DNA from: Apiotrichum sp. Y4204
Lineage: Eukaryota; Basidiomycota; Tremellomycetes; Trichosporonales; Trichosporonaceae
Length of the DNA stretch: 64,000 nt
NCBI GenBank assembly: GCA_025531455.1
Contig: JAMYHL010000059.1
Span: 1-64,000 of the forward strand
Reading direction: 5' to 3'
Shown here: piece by piece, positions 44,877 through 57,082 of the stretch
How the letters are laid out: each line of letters opens with the position of its first letter
Position numbering within the stretch: the first letter of the stretch is position 1
Translations under genes and position numbers: made by a program
The notes under the pieces: model-generated
Database searches by the model: none
What the model saw: only the letters and a program-made list of their open reading frames with translations
What the model was told of the DNA's origin: nothing

Positions 44877-45804
44877 CTACTTGGTGAGGATGCCATACGT
44901 GTGGGGGGTGGTCGCCCACCACGGCTCATCAACAGGCATGGCGAGGTCGACAGACGACCACTTGCCGGCGTTGCGGAGGCTCCACTCGGTGTTGCGGCAG
45001 AGCTCGCAGCCGCCCATCATCGTCGGCCAGAAGAAGTTGAGGACGCCTGGCAGTCAGAACTCTGCAGTGTCCGCTTCACGACTCACGCTGGTAGATGGCC
45101 AGGAAGGTGCCCTGGGAACGGTGCGCGACGACATGCTCGTACACAAACCAGCGACCGCCGGGCTTGAGGTACGAGTAGAGCTCGCGGATGTTCTTCTCGG
45201 GGTCGGGGATGCTGCAGAGGCAGAGAACGGTGACGATCGCATCCACGCTGCCCTTCGGGATGAGCTGTGGGGTGATATCCTCGATGCCGACGGGCACAAT
45301 CTCGTAGCGGCCGTCCAGTCCCGCGTCCTTTGCCCGCTTGGCGAGCGCGTCGTGGTGCGCCGAGTTGGGCTCGATGCCGTACACTTTGTTGACGCGTGTG
45401 CGCTCGCCGTTGGCAGAGACACCTTCCATCCCGGCCGGGGTACCGACGTACCTGTCCGCAAAGATGCTGACCCACATGCCGCTGCCGGGTCCGATCTCAA
45501 TGACCGTACCGCCGACGCCGGGCTGCACGGCGTCCGCGGCGGGCACAATTGCGCCAGAGCGCACGCGGCCCTGCAGCAACGGCGAGACGCGCGCCTCGCC
45601 GCTCTGCCGCACCATCGGACCCGCATACGACCAGAAGTTGCCAAACCACGCAAAGCTGAACTTGTCCCAGCTCGTGAAGAAGGACCATTCGCCGGCGGAC
45701 ATGAGGGCCTTGATCGTGACGGGAAGATAGCCGAGGGCCATGCCCAGGAAGAGCCACGGCTCAAAGAGCCCGTTGATGGTGTCGAAGACGCTGTTCATGT
45801 CCAT
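44877..45804 (-). CDS. SAM-dependent methyltransferase (METTL7-like)
   Basis: Two exons (45804-45087, 45046-44877; 39-nt intron) give 295 residues. A hydrophobic N-terminus (FEPWLFLGMALGYLPVTI) probably ties it to a membrane. The class I SAM fold follows: motif I VIEIGPGSGMW, the acidic residue after VNKVYGIEPN, then DAIVTVLCLCSIPDPE and LKPGGRWFVYEHV. The order and the cysteine-rich post-core segment CELCRNTEW resemble METTL7-type methyltransferases. The substrate is unknown. Splicing joins IYQR to VLNFFWP in frame. Confidence 0.82.
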
Positions 45805-46169
45805 GGCGCGCGGTTGAAGATGGGTATTCTGTAGTGGACGACTGGAAGAGACAAGAGATAAGAGATGCACAGCGAGTATCAGATGCAGTATCTGTGACCA
45901 TATCCTCCGCAGGGACCCTTCCGCCGCCGCCGTCGTCATTCTACTCGACGCCGGCGATTGCTCGAGCAACACGTTCTGTACAGGGTCATCACGCGAGGTG
46001 CAATGACGGGCAGAGTTTATCCGACCCATGTCATTGTCATTGCTCACTCTCGGTGGGCGGGGCGGGGCCGGGCAAGCAACCGGCAACCGGCGACCTCCGA
46101 CAGCAACGAGCTCTCTCTTGTATACCGAGCCTCGATCTCGGCAGTCTTTGCCTTGTTGCAGCAACTGCA
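45805..46169. promoter_or_regulatory. Divergent promoter, methyltransferase and Nudix gene
   Basis: About 365 bp with no gene of its own. It separates two divergently transcribed starts. Confidence 0.45.
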
Positions 46170-47305
46170 ATGCAGCGCGTCCTCCGTCCACTTCCCGTCT
46201 CACTCGCATCGCGACTAGCACCACGACACACCCGCACAATGTACGCGACCCTCGCATATCCCAAGAGCGACGCGCCGCTCGCCGACCCGCGGCCCAGCTC
46301 GAGGTGAGTACAGCAGAAGCGATCCGGCCATGCTGACCACAGTATCCTCGTGTTCAACCCGCAAAACGAGCTGCTGCTGCTACACCGGGTCCGCACGTCA
46401 TCCGCCTTTCCGTCCGCACACGTGTTTCCGGGCGGCACGCTCTCCGAGTTCCATGAGGGCGTGCCCCCGCTCGGTAGCGCGGAGCGGCACATTGACGGGC
46501 ACGCGTATCGCCTCGCCGCGGTGCGCGAGACCTTCGAGGAGAGCGGCATCCTCCTCGCCCGCGCGCGCGGCGACACGACCGGCCCGCTTCTCCATCTCTC
46601 CCCTGATGCAGTCGCCGCGGGCCGCAAGGCCATCCACGGCGACCAGGTGCGCTTCGTCGACTGGCTGGCAGAATTGGGTGCCGCGCCTGATCTCGGTATG
46701 TCCTTCCACCCCACCCGACTGACTCGTCAGACAACCTCATTCCGTTCACACGCTGGATCACGCCGCCGCACCTGGGCAAGCGGTTCTCCGCGCAGATGTA
46801 CCTCTACTTTCTCCCTGTGAGCGAGCACGCGGCGCTGGCGTCGCACGACGGCGGGATCGAGCACACCGAGGCACAGTGGGCGTCGGCAGCCGAGTGGGTC
46901 GAGCGCGCTCGCAACGGCTCGGTGATCATGTACGAGCCGCAGGCGTACCTCATCCACGTTGCCGCGGCCGTGTTTGCGAGCGCGCCGGGGGACCATGCCG
47001 CGCAGCGCCGGGCACTGGAGCGGTTCGCGGCGAACCCGCCAGCAGGACCCGACGGGGTGAGCCACAGTGTGACTGCCGGGATTCCGTGGTGCGACAAGGT
47101 CATGTGTCCGTACGTCGCCGAGGCGGACGAGACGGGACGCGCAGTGCTTGCTATTGAGAGCCCGGGGCCGGAGCTCGCGGGCACGGGGCGTGGTGGGGAC
47201 TACGAGCGCGTCGTCATTGTGCGCAGCTGGGACAGCCGCCCGCGCGAGGTTGACGTTTGCTGGCGCCGAGACGTCCTCCCCGCACCGCCGACACCACGGA
47301 TGTAG
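46170..47305 (+). CDS. NUDT19-like Nudix hydrolase
   Basis: Three exons (46170-46303, 46343-46695, 46731-47305; introns 39 and 35 nt) give 353 residues. The Nudix box is split by an insertion as in NUDT19/RP2p: FPGGTLSEFHEG, about 25 residues, then AAVRETFEESGIL, supplying the metal-binding REXXEE helix. TRWITPPHLGKRF is another NUDT19-type strand. Relatives hydrolyse CoA and acyl-CoA to phosphopantetheine products. The first 23 residues (MQRVLRPLPVSLASRL...) are basic and hydrophobic and could be a mitochondrial presequence; a second ATG at codon 24 gives a cytosolic form. No PTS1 (ends TPRM). A CoA-degrading role would fit the neighbouring acyl-CoA genes. Confidence 0.83.
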
Positions 47306-48348
47306 CGATCAATACATACGAGGATACAGGTATACGAGTTGGTAATGAGCATGTAAAGCCTACAGGGAGCTCGACATCACAGCGAGCTGCGCGTTGGTAT
47401 CTCTCGACTGATCTCGTCCCCTCCCCTTATCGTCAGCTCCACGCCATGCTCCACGCGTCTCGTGCGGCGTCTTGTTGTCCCTTATGCAGTCCAAAGGTTA
47501 TACAGCGCCCGGTGTTCTTGACAGAGGTAACAGTTGTCTTATCATGACCACCAATGCGGGGACTTGCGGTCGTTGACCATTCGGGCCAACCAAGGCCGAA
47601 GACCGACGCGAACCATCTCGGCGACATTCCACAACCCACAAAAGACCTCGAAGAGAACAGAGCCGAGGCACTCGAGGACAACACAAATGGTTTCCCATCC
47701 TCCCATACCCGTTCCTCTGCCTTTCTTTAACACAGTTTGCCATTCACCCTCGTCCACATGCCGCCGCCGCCACTTGGCCGGAAACTGACACTAGCGCTCC
47801 CGTAATGAAAGACTGACTGACCGTCCATGAACAGCTTCAGACTTGCAGGATCCAGGACCCCCACAGCAACATGCCTTCGTCTCCAAGGGCCGGGGAAACC
47901 AGAGCCAATGACATTGGCCTTGATACGCATTCATCGCGTCTCCACATGGATCACCTGACGTCAACGCCCACCTCGCTCACATGGTGCAACTGCATGTACA
48001 GTGGACGGTGTGCGGCGACCAAACGTCGAGCTCGCTGTCTCTCCCCGGCAACCAGATAGCCTCCTCGCGTCCGCAGCCGTAATCGGGCATCCTCGCCTTA
48101 GCCTGCGTCTGTGTTCACATCACAACAATCCTGTTTGCTTTATCCGTTCTGCCCATTCCATTCCAATTCGCATGCAGCCCTACGGCCTCGACGACCTTGG
48201 ATTCTTTCATCCTGCTCAGAGCTTGGAAACTGGCGACGGGCTGGCCCAAAGCGTCTGTCTCATGGCGGTTTATAATGCATGCCCTGGGCCCCCGGCCTCC
48301 GCCCCCCATCACCAGAACAGATTCACTTGATAGCCGTCGCTCAACACA
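47306..48348. other. Intergenic, no gene seen
   Basis: About 1 kb between two plus-strand genes. Only short frames without domains occur. Confidence 0.45.
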
Positions 48349-49732
48349 ATGGTCGCTACTCTACCCACCACCTGCCGCGCCGCGCCGGTAGTCAACCCCG
48401 GCCCCGACTACAAGATCGTGCTCCGTGAGGACTATCCCGTCCCCACGCCCGGCGAGGGCGAAGTCCTCGTCGAGTTGAAGATGACCGGCGTGTGCCAGAG
48501 CGACCACCGTGAGTCGCGCTGATGTGTAGATGGCTAACATGCAGACCAGGTGCGTGCTGTGCGGTGGAGAGCTTGAGCGGTACCGCGAGATGATGGTGGT
48601 GTATGTACTGTGTGTCGGTCGGCACGGCTTGCCTCGGCGACTTGAGACGCGTCGTCCACAACATCCCCACTCTCGCGCCCAGCACTCAGCTCACACCAGG
48701 TCTTTGGCGACTGGGGCGGCATCAACTTTGCGCCTGGCGTCGACTGCACGGGACACGAGGGCGCGGGCGTCGTGGCGGCCCTCGGCCCGGGCGTGACGGG
48801 CCTCAAGGTCGGCGACCGCGTTGGGATCACCCCGATCGCGCAGACCTGCGAGAAGTGCCGCAACTGCCTGAGTGGAAGTGGGTGGCCGCAAGACGACAGT
48901 AGCACTGACTGTAGACGAAACGCTCTGCCCCACCGGCCGGCATGTCGCGATGCACATGAACGGCACGTACACCCAGTACCCGTGAGTGCTGATGTCCCAT
49001 CCGAGTTCTCACCCCAGGGTCATCCCCGCGCAGTGGGCCATTCCCCTGCCGGACAACGTGCCATGGGAGCAGCTCGCGCCGTTCATGTGCTCGGGCGGCA
49101 CGGCATACACAGCCGTCAAGGCCGCGGACGTGCAGGCTGGCGACACCGTTGTGGTCATGGGCGCTGGCGGTGGTGTGAGTCTTAGCCGGAGAACAGCGGC
49201 GCCTTCGAGTTGCTAATGCCAGGTCGGCCACATGGTCACTCAGTTCGCAGCGGCTCAGGACATTAACGTTATTGCGGTGGACATTGGCGCGGACAAGGAG
49301 AAGACGGTGATGGACTCGGGCGCCAAGCACTACCTCGACCTTGCCACGACGGACGACTTGACCGCGGCGGTCAAGGGCCTCACGGACGGGCAGGGTGCGC
49401 GTGCTGTCATTGTCACTGCTGGTTCTGGCAAGGCGTACGCGGCGGCGCCGGCGCTTCTCGCCCAGCTCGGCACGCTTGTTGCCGTCGGCCTGCCTCCCGC
49501 GGGCACGGCGGTCGCTGGGGCTGAACCCATGCAGCTGTGCTTCATGGGCGTCAAGATCCGTGGCATCCTCGTGTCCACGCGCCAGGCGATGAAGGAGGCG
49601 CTCACGTTCCTTGCTGCGGGCAAGGTCAGAGAGCACACCACGGTGCTCCCCTTCTCGGCCATCCCCGACGCTCTGGCCGATGTCGCCGCCTCGCGCACCA
49701 AGGGCCGCTCGGTGATTGACTACAACAAGTGA
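48349..49732 (+). CDS. Zinc-dependent alcohol dehydrogenase (medium-chain)
   Basis: The preferred model has six exons: 48349-48508, a 5-nt micro-exon 48545-48549, 48700-48877, 48915-48981, 49018-49174 and 49223-49732, giving 358 residues. Catalytic-zinc ligands sit in GVCQSDHH and CTGHEGAG. The structural zinc cysteines are in TCEKCRNC and NETLC. The NAD(P)-binding glycines are GAGGGVGH. Order and length match yeast-type ADH. The micro-exon (ACCAG) rebuilds the residues after CQSD so that the zinc/proton-relay histidine and the spacing to FGDWGG match ADH1. A simpler model skips it and uses the acceptor at 48682, giving HPLSSHQ, also in frame but four residues longer. Confidence 0.85.
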
Positions 49733-50570
49733 GAACAGGGGGCGGCAGATGGACGGAAAATGAGGCTTGAGTGATGTAGGTCTGCGGTCGTGTATTGGTA
49801 TTCTGAAGCTCGGAAATGTGATCCGTTGGGCGTTACAGGTCAAACAATGGAGCGCAAGCGACGTGAGAGGCGTGCAGCGGGGAACAGGGCGGGAACACGG
49901 TGTGACGGACGGACGAGGTCGGACATGGCTGAGGTGCTGCTACCATTGGAACGAATGAACTCATCGACGCGGGCACAAGACCGGATAGCAGTAATGCACC
50001 TTCCACGGATAGTTGACCACAGGCCACTTGCTTACTCGGGGACTGGGAATGTCGACACGCGTAATGAAAGCCCGTCGAACCCGAGCGCCCAGACACACCT
50101 GTCCGACAATGGCCATCACTGGCAAACATGCGTTGTTGTGAGTCGGCCGTGGCGTTTGGTGGTCAGAGCACAGTCTGTCTCATCCGTATGCCTTTTTGTC
50201 CATGCATCCAATTGGCTTCTGTGAGCTCGATACCAAGCGTCAACGGCTGAAGGCTGTGTAGACGCCACTGACAGTCCCTCGACGCCCATTCTGAACAGTG
50301 AAGACTTTGTCACACTATCTTCCATTCACCGTTCCATTGTCTTCAAAGATCTGATAAGCTCACCCTTTGCTGCCTCCTTCGCTTACATCCTGACTACTGA
50401 CGGAACGGACATTTGGAACATTACCCGGGGATGCAGACGACCAAGCCAAGAACACGCGCCTGCATCGCGACGTACGATACTATATATCTGACGCGCAGCC
50501 CATCGCTTCCCAAACTTCGGCTTGATCCACTACAGCCACCCTCTACCTCACGGATATACCAGCACATACA
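49733..50570. promoter_or_regulatory. Upstream region of the second lectin gene
   Basis: About 840 bp with no gene. A TATATAT box at about 50481-50487 lies 85-90 bp before the lectin start. Confidence 0.5.
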
Positions 50571-51252
50571 ATGGCCGCCTTTGCCACTCTTGCCCTCCTC
50601 GCCGTCGCGCTTTTCGCCCATGTCGACGCTGCGACGCCCCCGTACGGTCTGGTGACCATCCAGCCCGCAAACAAGTGTTCGCTCTGCCTCACCGCCGTCG
50701 ATTCGGCCGAGGGCGCCGTCCTCCGACTGTAAGTTGAGAGCCGCGAGTTGCCACTGACCACACATTGCAGTCCGGAGTGCCACCCCACGCCTGAGTCTGG
50801 TCCCTTCTGGATGATGAACAAGAATGTCCCCACGCCCATCTTCCTCGCGGGCCGCAGCGAGCACGTTATTCCCAGTGAGCCCCATCCCTTGTCCCAGTTA
50901 CTGACGTCGCAGAGGTCTACGGTAGCCACAATTTTAACCCGTTCAACGGCGTCACGGTTGGAACGACGACCATCGCCGGCTATGATCCCTCGAAGCCTGT
51001 TCCGAACGCGTACAGCTGGACTGCCGTGCCCGCCACCAAGGGCTGGCTAATTAAACTCACCGGTACCAGTGCGTGAAGAAGCAGAGCGCGAAGGCGCCTT
51101 ACTCCCTTAATCTCACTGTCTTGACACTGATCCCAGACTTCTGCATCGATAACACGGACGGCAAGTACGCGGGCGTGCAGATTTGGGACTGCGACACCAA
51201 CAACCCCAACCAGCAGTGGTCACTCGTCGACTGGACCCGTGCGCCTATCTAA
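50571..51252 (+). CDS. Secreted ricin-B-like lectin, short form
   Basis: Four exons (50571-50728, 50771-50874, 50913-51068, 51137-51252) give 177 residues. Residues 1-20 are a signal peptide (MAAFATLALLAVALFAHVDA). A beta-trefoil-like domain follows: NKCSLCLTAVDS, then GSHNFNPFNGVTV, and the clear C-terminal repeat FCIDNTDG, VQIWDCDTNNPNQQW with the QxW signature. It is unlike the lectin at 21513-22191 in length and first repeats, so it is a separate family member. The sugar ligand is unknown. Confidence 0.8.
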
Positions 51253-51839
51253 GCGCCACTGGCGGATGGAGCGGTCAAGTTGATGCCCCTTGTGGTGCCC
51301 ATGTCACACAACACACCACCCTATCCTAATGACCCGCCCGCTCATGGGCACTGCCATGGACAGTACGATTGACAAATGGACTCTCTCGAGTTACGGACAA
51401 TAAAGTACTTATGAATGAAATTAGTTCTGCCGGAGGACACAACGAGGCAGGCCAGCCTTGACAAGTTTTACCGGCCAAAGACTTGCGGTTGATGGTGGGT
51501 GGGACCTGTGGAGCGGCTACTCCATACTTGCAATGTCAACGCAACTCCGGCATGTGAGTGCATGCTGCATTCCAGTGTTCACTCTGCCAAACCACACACC
51601 CGGTGTGCCCCAATCGCCCAACAGCGTACAAATAATTCATGAGCGTACAACGCAGGTTGAGGTCTCACAAAGAGATGGAGATATTAACTGCTAGTGAGAT
51701 TTCTACTGATAACTTGGGTCTCAGCCCTTCGAAACATGCACGGTATGCGCCGTCTCCCTGTGACAATGCGAGCCACAGGGAGACGTTCGGTGACCCCTTT
51801 CGCCACTCCCCTCCCCTCTCCAGCCTCACCACTACACAC
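51253..51839. other. Convergent intergenic, no gene seen
   Basis: About 590 bp between the lectin and transporter 3' ends. An AATAAAG-like signal occurs near 51400. No gene is seen. Confidence 0.5.
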
Positions 51840-53615
51840 TTAGACGGAATGCGAGTTGTCGGCACACGACCAGGGCTTGTCGCGGTTCGTGTCCTGGATA
51901 ATGGTCATGACCGCACCGTAGGTGCCAGCACCGGTGATGAAGAGCGCGATCATGAAGATGAGGACGTTTAGGCCGAGCATGACGGCCTTGCGGGCGGTAC
52001 GGTTTTCGCTGTAGCGCCAGTTGTCGTGCCACCACATGATGGTGTAGGGGATCATGGTGACCGACGGGCCGATGATGGCGCCGATCAGCGAGATGAGGTT
52101 ACCGAAGATGGGGATGGCAGAGGCAATGATGTAGGCGATGAAGATGGCGCCAAAGGTGCACGAGAGCCAGGTGATCCAGTGGGTCTTGGTGGGCTTGGCA
52201 AGGTGCTTGGAGCCGTGGAGGATACGGACGAAGAAGTACTTGGCGGCAAGGTGCGAGTAGATGCAGAGGGTGACGAGAAGCGCGGGTATGGCGATACCGT
52301 AGCAGACCTTCTTCATGACCTTACCCGCAGAGCCGAGAGCCGGGGACGAGACAAACTGGCCACAGTAGTAGTACACGACGACACCGATGACGGTGTAGGT
52401 GAGCCAGAGGAGGATCATCGATGTGCAGACGGCGCGCTTGTACGTGCGGGGGTCACGCATCTCGGAGATGATACCAAAGTAGGTGGGGGTAGCGGCGTAG
52501 GCGAAGAGGATCGAGTTTATGGCAGTCATGGCGTCAACGAACGGCGCCTTGGTGGTGATCTTGAGGTCCTTGGGCCACGGGCCAGTGACATAGCCCTGCT
52601 TGATGGCCTCGTCGGGGCGCTCCTGAACACCGACAGCGATGGTGAGGGCGAGAATGGCCGCCATGATAGAGACCAGACCGACCCAGCCGAGCCAGGCAAT
52701 CTTGCCGAGCGTACGGATACTGGCGAGCATGTAGCCTGCAATGGCGGCGACGACAATGAAGATGGCCGTGCATGCGCCGTGCATGGACACGGCGTTCAAT
52801 GCAGTCGAGATCGAGACGATACCCGAGGCAGACACGAAGATCATGACTGCAGGTTAGCGCTGGAACCGGAAAGGGCACGTCGCGGAGCTTGCGGCTACGC
52901 CGGGTACGACGACACTCACAGAGCACAAAGGCGAGACCGAAGTATTCGCGACCAATGCGGCCGCCCACTATGAAGCCGGCATCGGCAATGGCGTACATCT
53001 CGGGGTGATTCATCTTGAAGTCACCGATGACACATGCACAGTCTGTGGAACGTCAGCGAAAGCTTCCTCATTTGGTCACGAGACCACGACTGAAATGAGG
53101 CTTGGCAGACATTGCTTTCTCATCTCCAGGCGGGACGGGAGGTCGCATGACGGAGGATTTCTCCGCCGCGACAGGATATCTACTCACACATGACGATTAT
53201 GTTCAGAACAAAGAGGAGCACGATACCGGGGGCCATACCCACGGCCTTGAAGACGAAGGGAATCGACAGGACACCAAGACCAATGTTGGCCCTGTGCGTG
53301 GTCAGCGAGAGGTCATGGGGGACGGTTTCCACTATGGGACACTCACTTTGTCATCAGAACAAAGGCACCCATGGCGCCGACAGCACGGTAGTTGGGGCCC
53401 TCGCCCTCCATGTCACCGAAGACGGCATCGTGAACACCGGTCGCGCCAGCGGGGGCAACCTCTATCGCATACTGGTTCGACTTGCCGGGGAAGTGAGAGT
53501 TTGTTGCGCCAGTGGCAGGGTGGTGTGCTCCGTGCTCGGCATCGTAGACACCGTTCACACCCGCCTTCTCGTCGTACACGCCCGTGGGCTTCTCGTCGTA
53601 GACCCCGTTGTTCAT
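51840..53615 (-). CDS. AAAP-family amino-acid transporter
   Basis: Four exons (53615-53347, 53291-53188, 53042-52920, 52846-51840; introns 55, 145 and 73 nt) give 500 residues. A cytosolic N-terminus of about 85 residues carries repeated GVYDEK-type units. About 11 helices follow, starting at VLMTKANIGLGVLSIPFVF, the conserved first helix of the Aa_trans family. Later come MYAIADAGFIVGGRIGREYFG and a run of helices ending with LNVLIFMIALFITGAGTYGA. Relatives such as Neurospora Mtr carry neutral aliphatic and aromatic amino acids across the plasma membrane by proton symport. Each splice site restores frame and helix continuity. Confidence 0.88.
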
Positions 53616-56600
53616 GGTGAGGGGTTGGGTCGGGTCTGTCAAGAGTGGTCGAGGGGGGGGGATGTATTTTCTCGGTCCAGTCTGTCCCACCTATTAAAGC
53701 GTTCGCCTCTTTGCGGGGATCGACACGGTTGCTGTGAAGTTTGACCAGGCCGAGTCGCGCGAGTTGCGGGGAGCCGCAAGAGGGGCGAAGTGGGGCGCAG
53801 AAGGAGAAGAAATGCCCCGTGCGACAAGTCGTGTGGATGACCTCACCACGCTCCTCCTCTGCACCACTGCTATCTGGAACTTATGCGCTCCTACACTAAG
53901 GGCAAAAGGCCGATATGCGACGCCACATAGAGTTTCCTGTAGATACCGTAGTGCAAAACAGTCGGCGGCAAGGAGCCACCAGACTGGCGGCTTGGGTCGT
54001 GCTCTTCTTCCATGGATCCTGTGTGGCTTTTGGTCAAAGCCCCGAGGGACGTGCAGCAGCCGCGAAACAGAGTGTGGGGCCGGGCGATGGTCGTCGGGAT
54101 CCCATACCTCGCTTAGTGAGATTGTAGCGGCTCACGGCCATTCGAAAAACATTGAGCGCTGCGACAGGCACTCTTTTTTTAACGCCGACTCCAGCCAGTA
54201 ATATGCCAGACACATGCCCAAGTTATCACCAAATCCAGCGATCCCAGCGGTTATCTGCAATTATCAGAGACTGTTTGGGGGGTTGAAGGGGGAGAAACCG
54301 AGGCTAAATGTCAACGTGGTGTAGCTCTGGCCCTGTAGTTCCTGACCGGAACCTGCAGGCTCGCTGGATTGGGCGGCGAGGTGGCGTAGCTCCTTGATGC
54401 GGGTATGGCGCAGAGGATGTGCACGTTGTCTTGGCCATTGGCTGTTGGAGCTAAAGTCGGCGACCAGGCCCCCATGTGACAGAGGGAAATATGACCAGGG
54501 ACAGTTGCCGAACTGTAGTCACCTGCTTTGGTCCGTCCGGCCGTTATTGTTCTGGCACCACAGCGACAGTCGTCGTCAGCAGTGCCGCCGTTTGCCGCGC
54601 TGCCGCCCTCTGCAATCCTCAGGCCTGCAGGCATTCAGTCATGTTTGTCCCTTTTTTTGCTAGCCCCCCTGTGTTCTGCTGCTTTCCTGCATAGTGCGGC
54701 GTGCGCCTCCTGATGTGCGGTCCATGCCTCCTCCGTCACTGGTCTCACTCATATCCGTGCCGTAAAGGATCCCGTTCCTGCCACACTGCCTGAACCGCAC
54801 ATCAGATTGCCTCTGCCTGGTACTCGGTGTAGTGCACTCTGGAGTAAGCGCTTGCAGGAGATGCGTAAAATTGCAGCGATCGACACAGTCAATGCCGGGC
54901 CCACTATCTGGGGAAGCCTCGACCGCGGTCGCTTGCGATTATGCAACGAATGGAGGGCTGGGCCTCCGCGAGGTCGGAAATAAACCTTCTGTCCCAACAA
55001 CTGGTCGCCCCGAACGCCGCCGTGGCTGCACGTAGATCGATGCGCCTCCCGAAGAACGCCGCCCCGAACCTCTGCTCATCTGCCTGTTGCTTCAAGGTTG
55101 GATAAATCCCACCACAATTGCGTGTAGCCATCTTCTCGAGGGGCCGGCAGCGGGGAAGCTCTAGGGCTCTCCTATCCGCCTATCAAAGGGGCGGGGCGCG
55201 TAGGGCAGGCGGGAGCGTCGAATCGAGCCCTAATCCCGTCGTTAGGGCATCAGTACCCAGCGCTGTTTGCTTCCCCCTGGGGTCCCCAATACGTCTTCAC
55301 AATCCTCAGTCTCGCTGTCGTGAAGTAGGCGCTCACAAGACCGTGATAAAGGACGCGTAGGCCGACTGCATTCCTTCAGCCAGGATGCACGATGCCAGAT
55401 AGCACGGTGTCGATCGTTTAGCTGACTACCGTAGTTGGAAGTGTCAGGCAAGGCGGGATAACCGAGGCATATACGCTTCATTCCCGAGACTGCGAACAAT
55501 TAACCAAGTAGGCGCGGACCCCCAAACCTGTCGGCGCAGGATACATTCACCAAGTCCGTCTTGGCGCGGCGTTGCATTGGGCAGACCACAGCGATGGATG
55601 TACTTGTGCCAGTAACGTTTTGATCATTGTGACGGATATCCTTGCCCCGCGACCCTACGCATCTTATCTGCCAATGGCACACTGCGAAGTGCTTCGACAC
55701 ACCGCCTCGCGCAGGGCTGGCTCAGGGTGGGAGCACTGAACGCGCGGTGTATCGTTTGGCGACTGGACCCCCGGATGAGGGTCGCTCGTGTGAGCATCAG
55801 AGTCCACTTGTCAGCAAGAGTGGCTACCCTGGCTAGGGTGTCGCGCTCGATCGTTTACGTGTGCCCGTCTCGGTGTCCGTCGACTCCGGGACTCGGGGAA
55901 GCAGTGACAGGAAGGTGGCCCCACCTGCCAGACCCCACTCTACGCGGTCCCGTGAGCAGGTAAGCGCGCTGTTAGCGATGCGGGGTGCGGGGTGGACTGC
56001 GGGAGACATCTCCGGGGTGAACGGAGGCGCTTGCCGACCACTGTCGTGATCGCGACCATACAGATGGTGCCCCTTGGGCAGCATGTGGAGAAGCTCGCGC
56101 GGAGAGGATGGCGGAGTGGAAAGGTGTGGTGTGGAGAGAGTGAGAGAGAGAGTCTTGCGGGGCCCGGGGTTGGAGTAAGTGATGAGATGGAGACCCATGA
56201 GGGATCGATGGCGAAGTGAGTGATCCCCGCGATCATCGACGGCCACGACCTCGATCCTTGACAAATGGGATAGACTGCGATTGTTCAAGACCCACATTCT
56301 GCGTCGCATGATATGTACGTTCTCGAACAGCCACCCACCCTCTGTCGCAGATCAGATTAGACAAGAGAGACGGAGAGATAGCATCAAGATACGCGAACAG
56401 CCGAAGCGCAAGGGCCAAAGCGCCAAGCCACAAGCCACAGGCCACAGGTTGTGGTTGTGATCAGCCGCTATCTCTGTTGTCGCCGCGATTCGTGCCCACA
56501 TGCTCACAAGATAGTCGTCTATTGAGAGATCTCTGTCCGCAGCTGACAGCACATGGGCAAGCTACATGGGCCCTCATCACCCGCTGCCGGTACAGTGTGA

Positions 56601-57082
56601 ACCGTGGAGGCCATCGCCCACAATCATGATGGCCACATGATAGCCTCAGAGCTCAGAGCATAGGTTGTAGCTCGTAGCATGTGTTCCAATCATGTGGTGC
56701 CATCCACAGCGGCATGCGGCAAGCTCGCAAGGCTATCATGCGTGTAAACTCTCGGCAGGCGCCGTCCGACCCGACACTGTGTGATCGACAACAACAGAAC
56801 TACAGCTTGCTCGTGCCTCTTGCCCTTACGGCATATCCCACTCCGCCAAGCGCTAAGCTCCCATTGTCCCACGAGATAGTTCGCTATTGACTATTTGGTA
56901 CATCCATCTAAGGCTACTGTCGAGTATTGTACAACCGCCGAGCGGATTGGCAGAGTAATGGTGGATGAGGGATGGGGCACTGTGCCACAGCGCTGGTGAG
57001 ATCGAACTGTTTCGCCACCAATGGAATGGAGACCGGAGCTCTACTCCGAGCCATTGCGGAGATGTGGGCGAGGCCGACCGCA
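53616..57082. other. 3.5-kb gene-free stretch
   Basis: The longest non-coding span in the window. All frames are short, overlapping and without domains, and I could not chain any with splice sites. It holds a GA-rich tract at about 56134-56153 and GC-rich patches near 55140-55220. On the minus strand a CT-rich leader is followed by an ATG near 56085 and about 80 codons without family resemblance. A relic gene or a long regulatory region are both possible. Confidence 0.45.

Noticed and set aside
44503..45834. 443-codon plus-strand frame
   Set aside because: Mostly antisense to the methyltransferase gene, with no domain of its own.
52026..52973. 315-codon plus-strand frame, acidic and Gly/Asp-rich
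   Set aside because: It is the exact antisense of the amino-acid transporter exons and an artefact of GC-rich third positions.
55833..56309. 158-codon minus-strand frame after a CT-rich tract
   Set aside because: It has a plausible leader but no family resemblance, and no chain of exons beyond it; mentioned only within the gene-free stretch.
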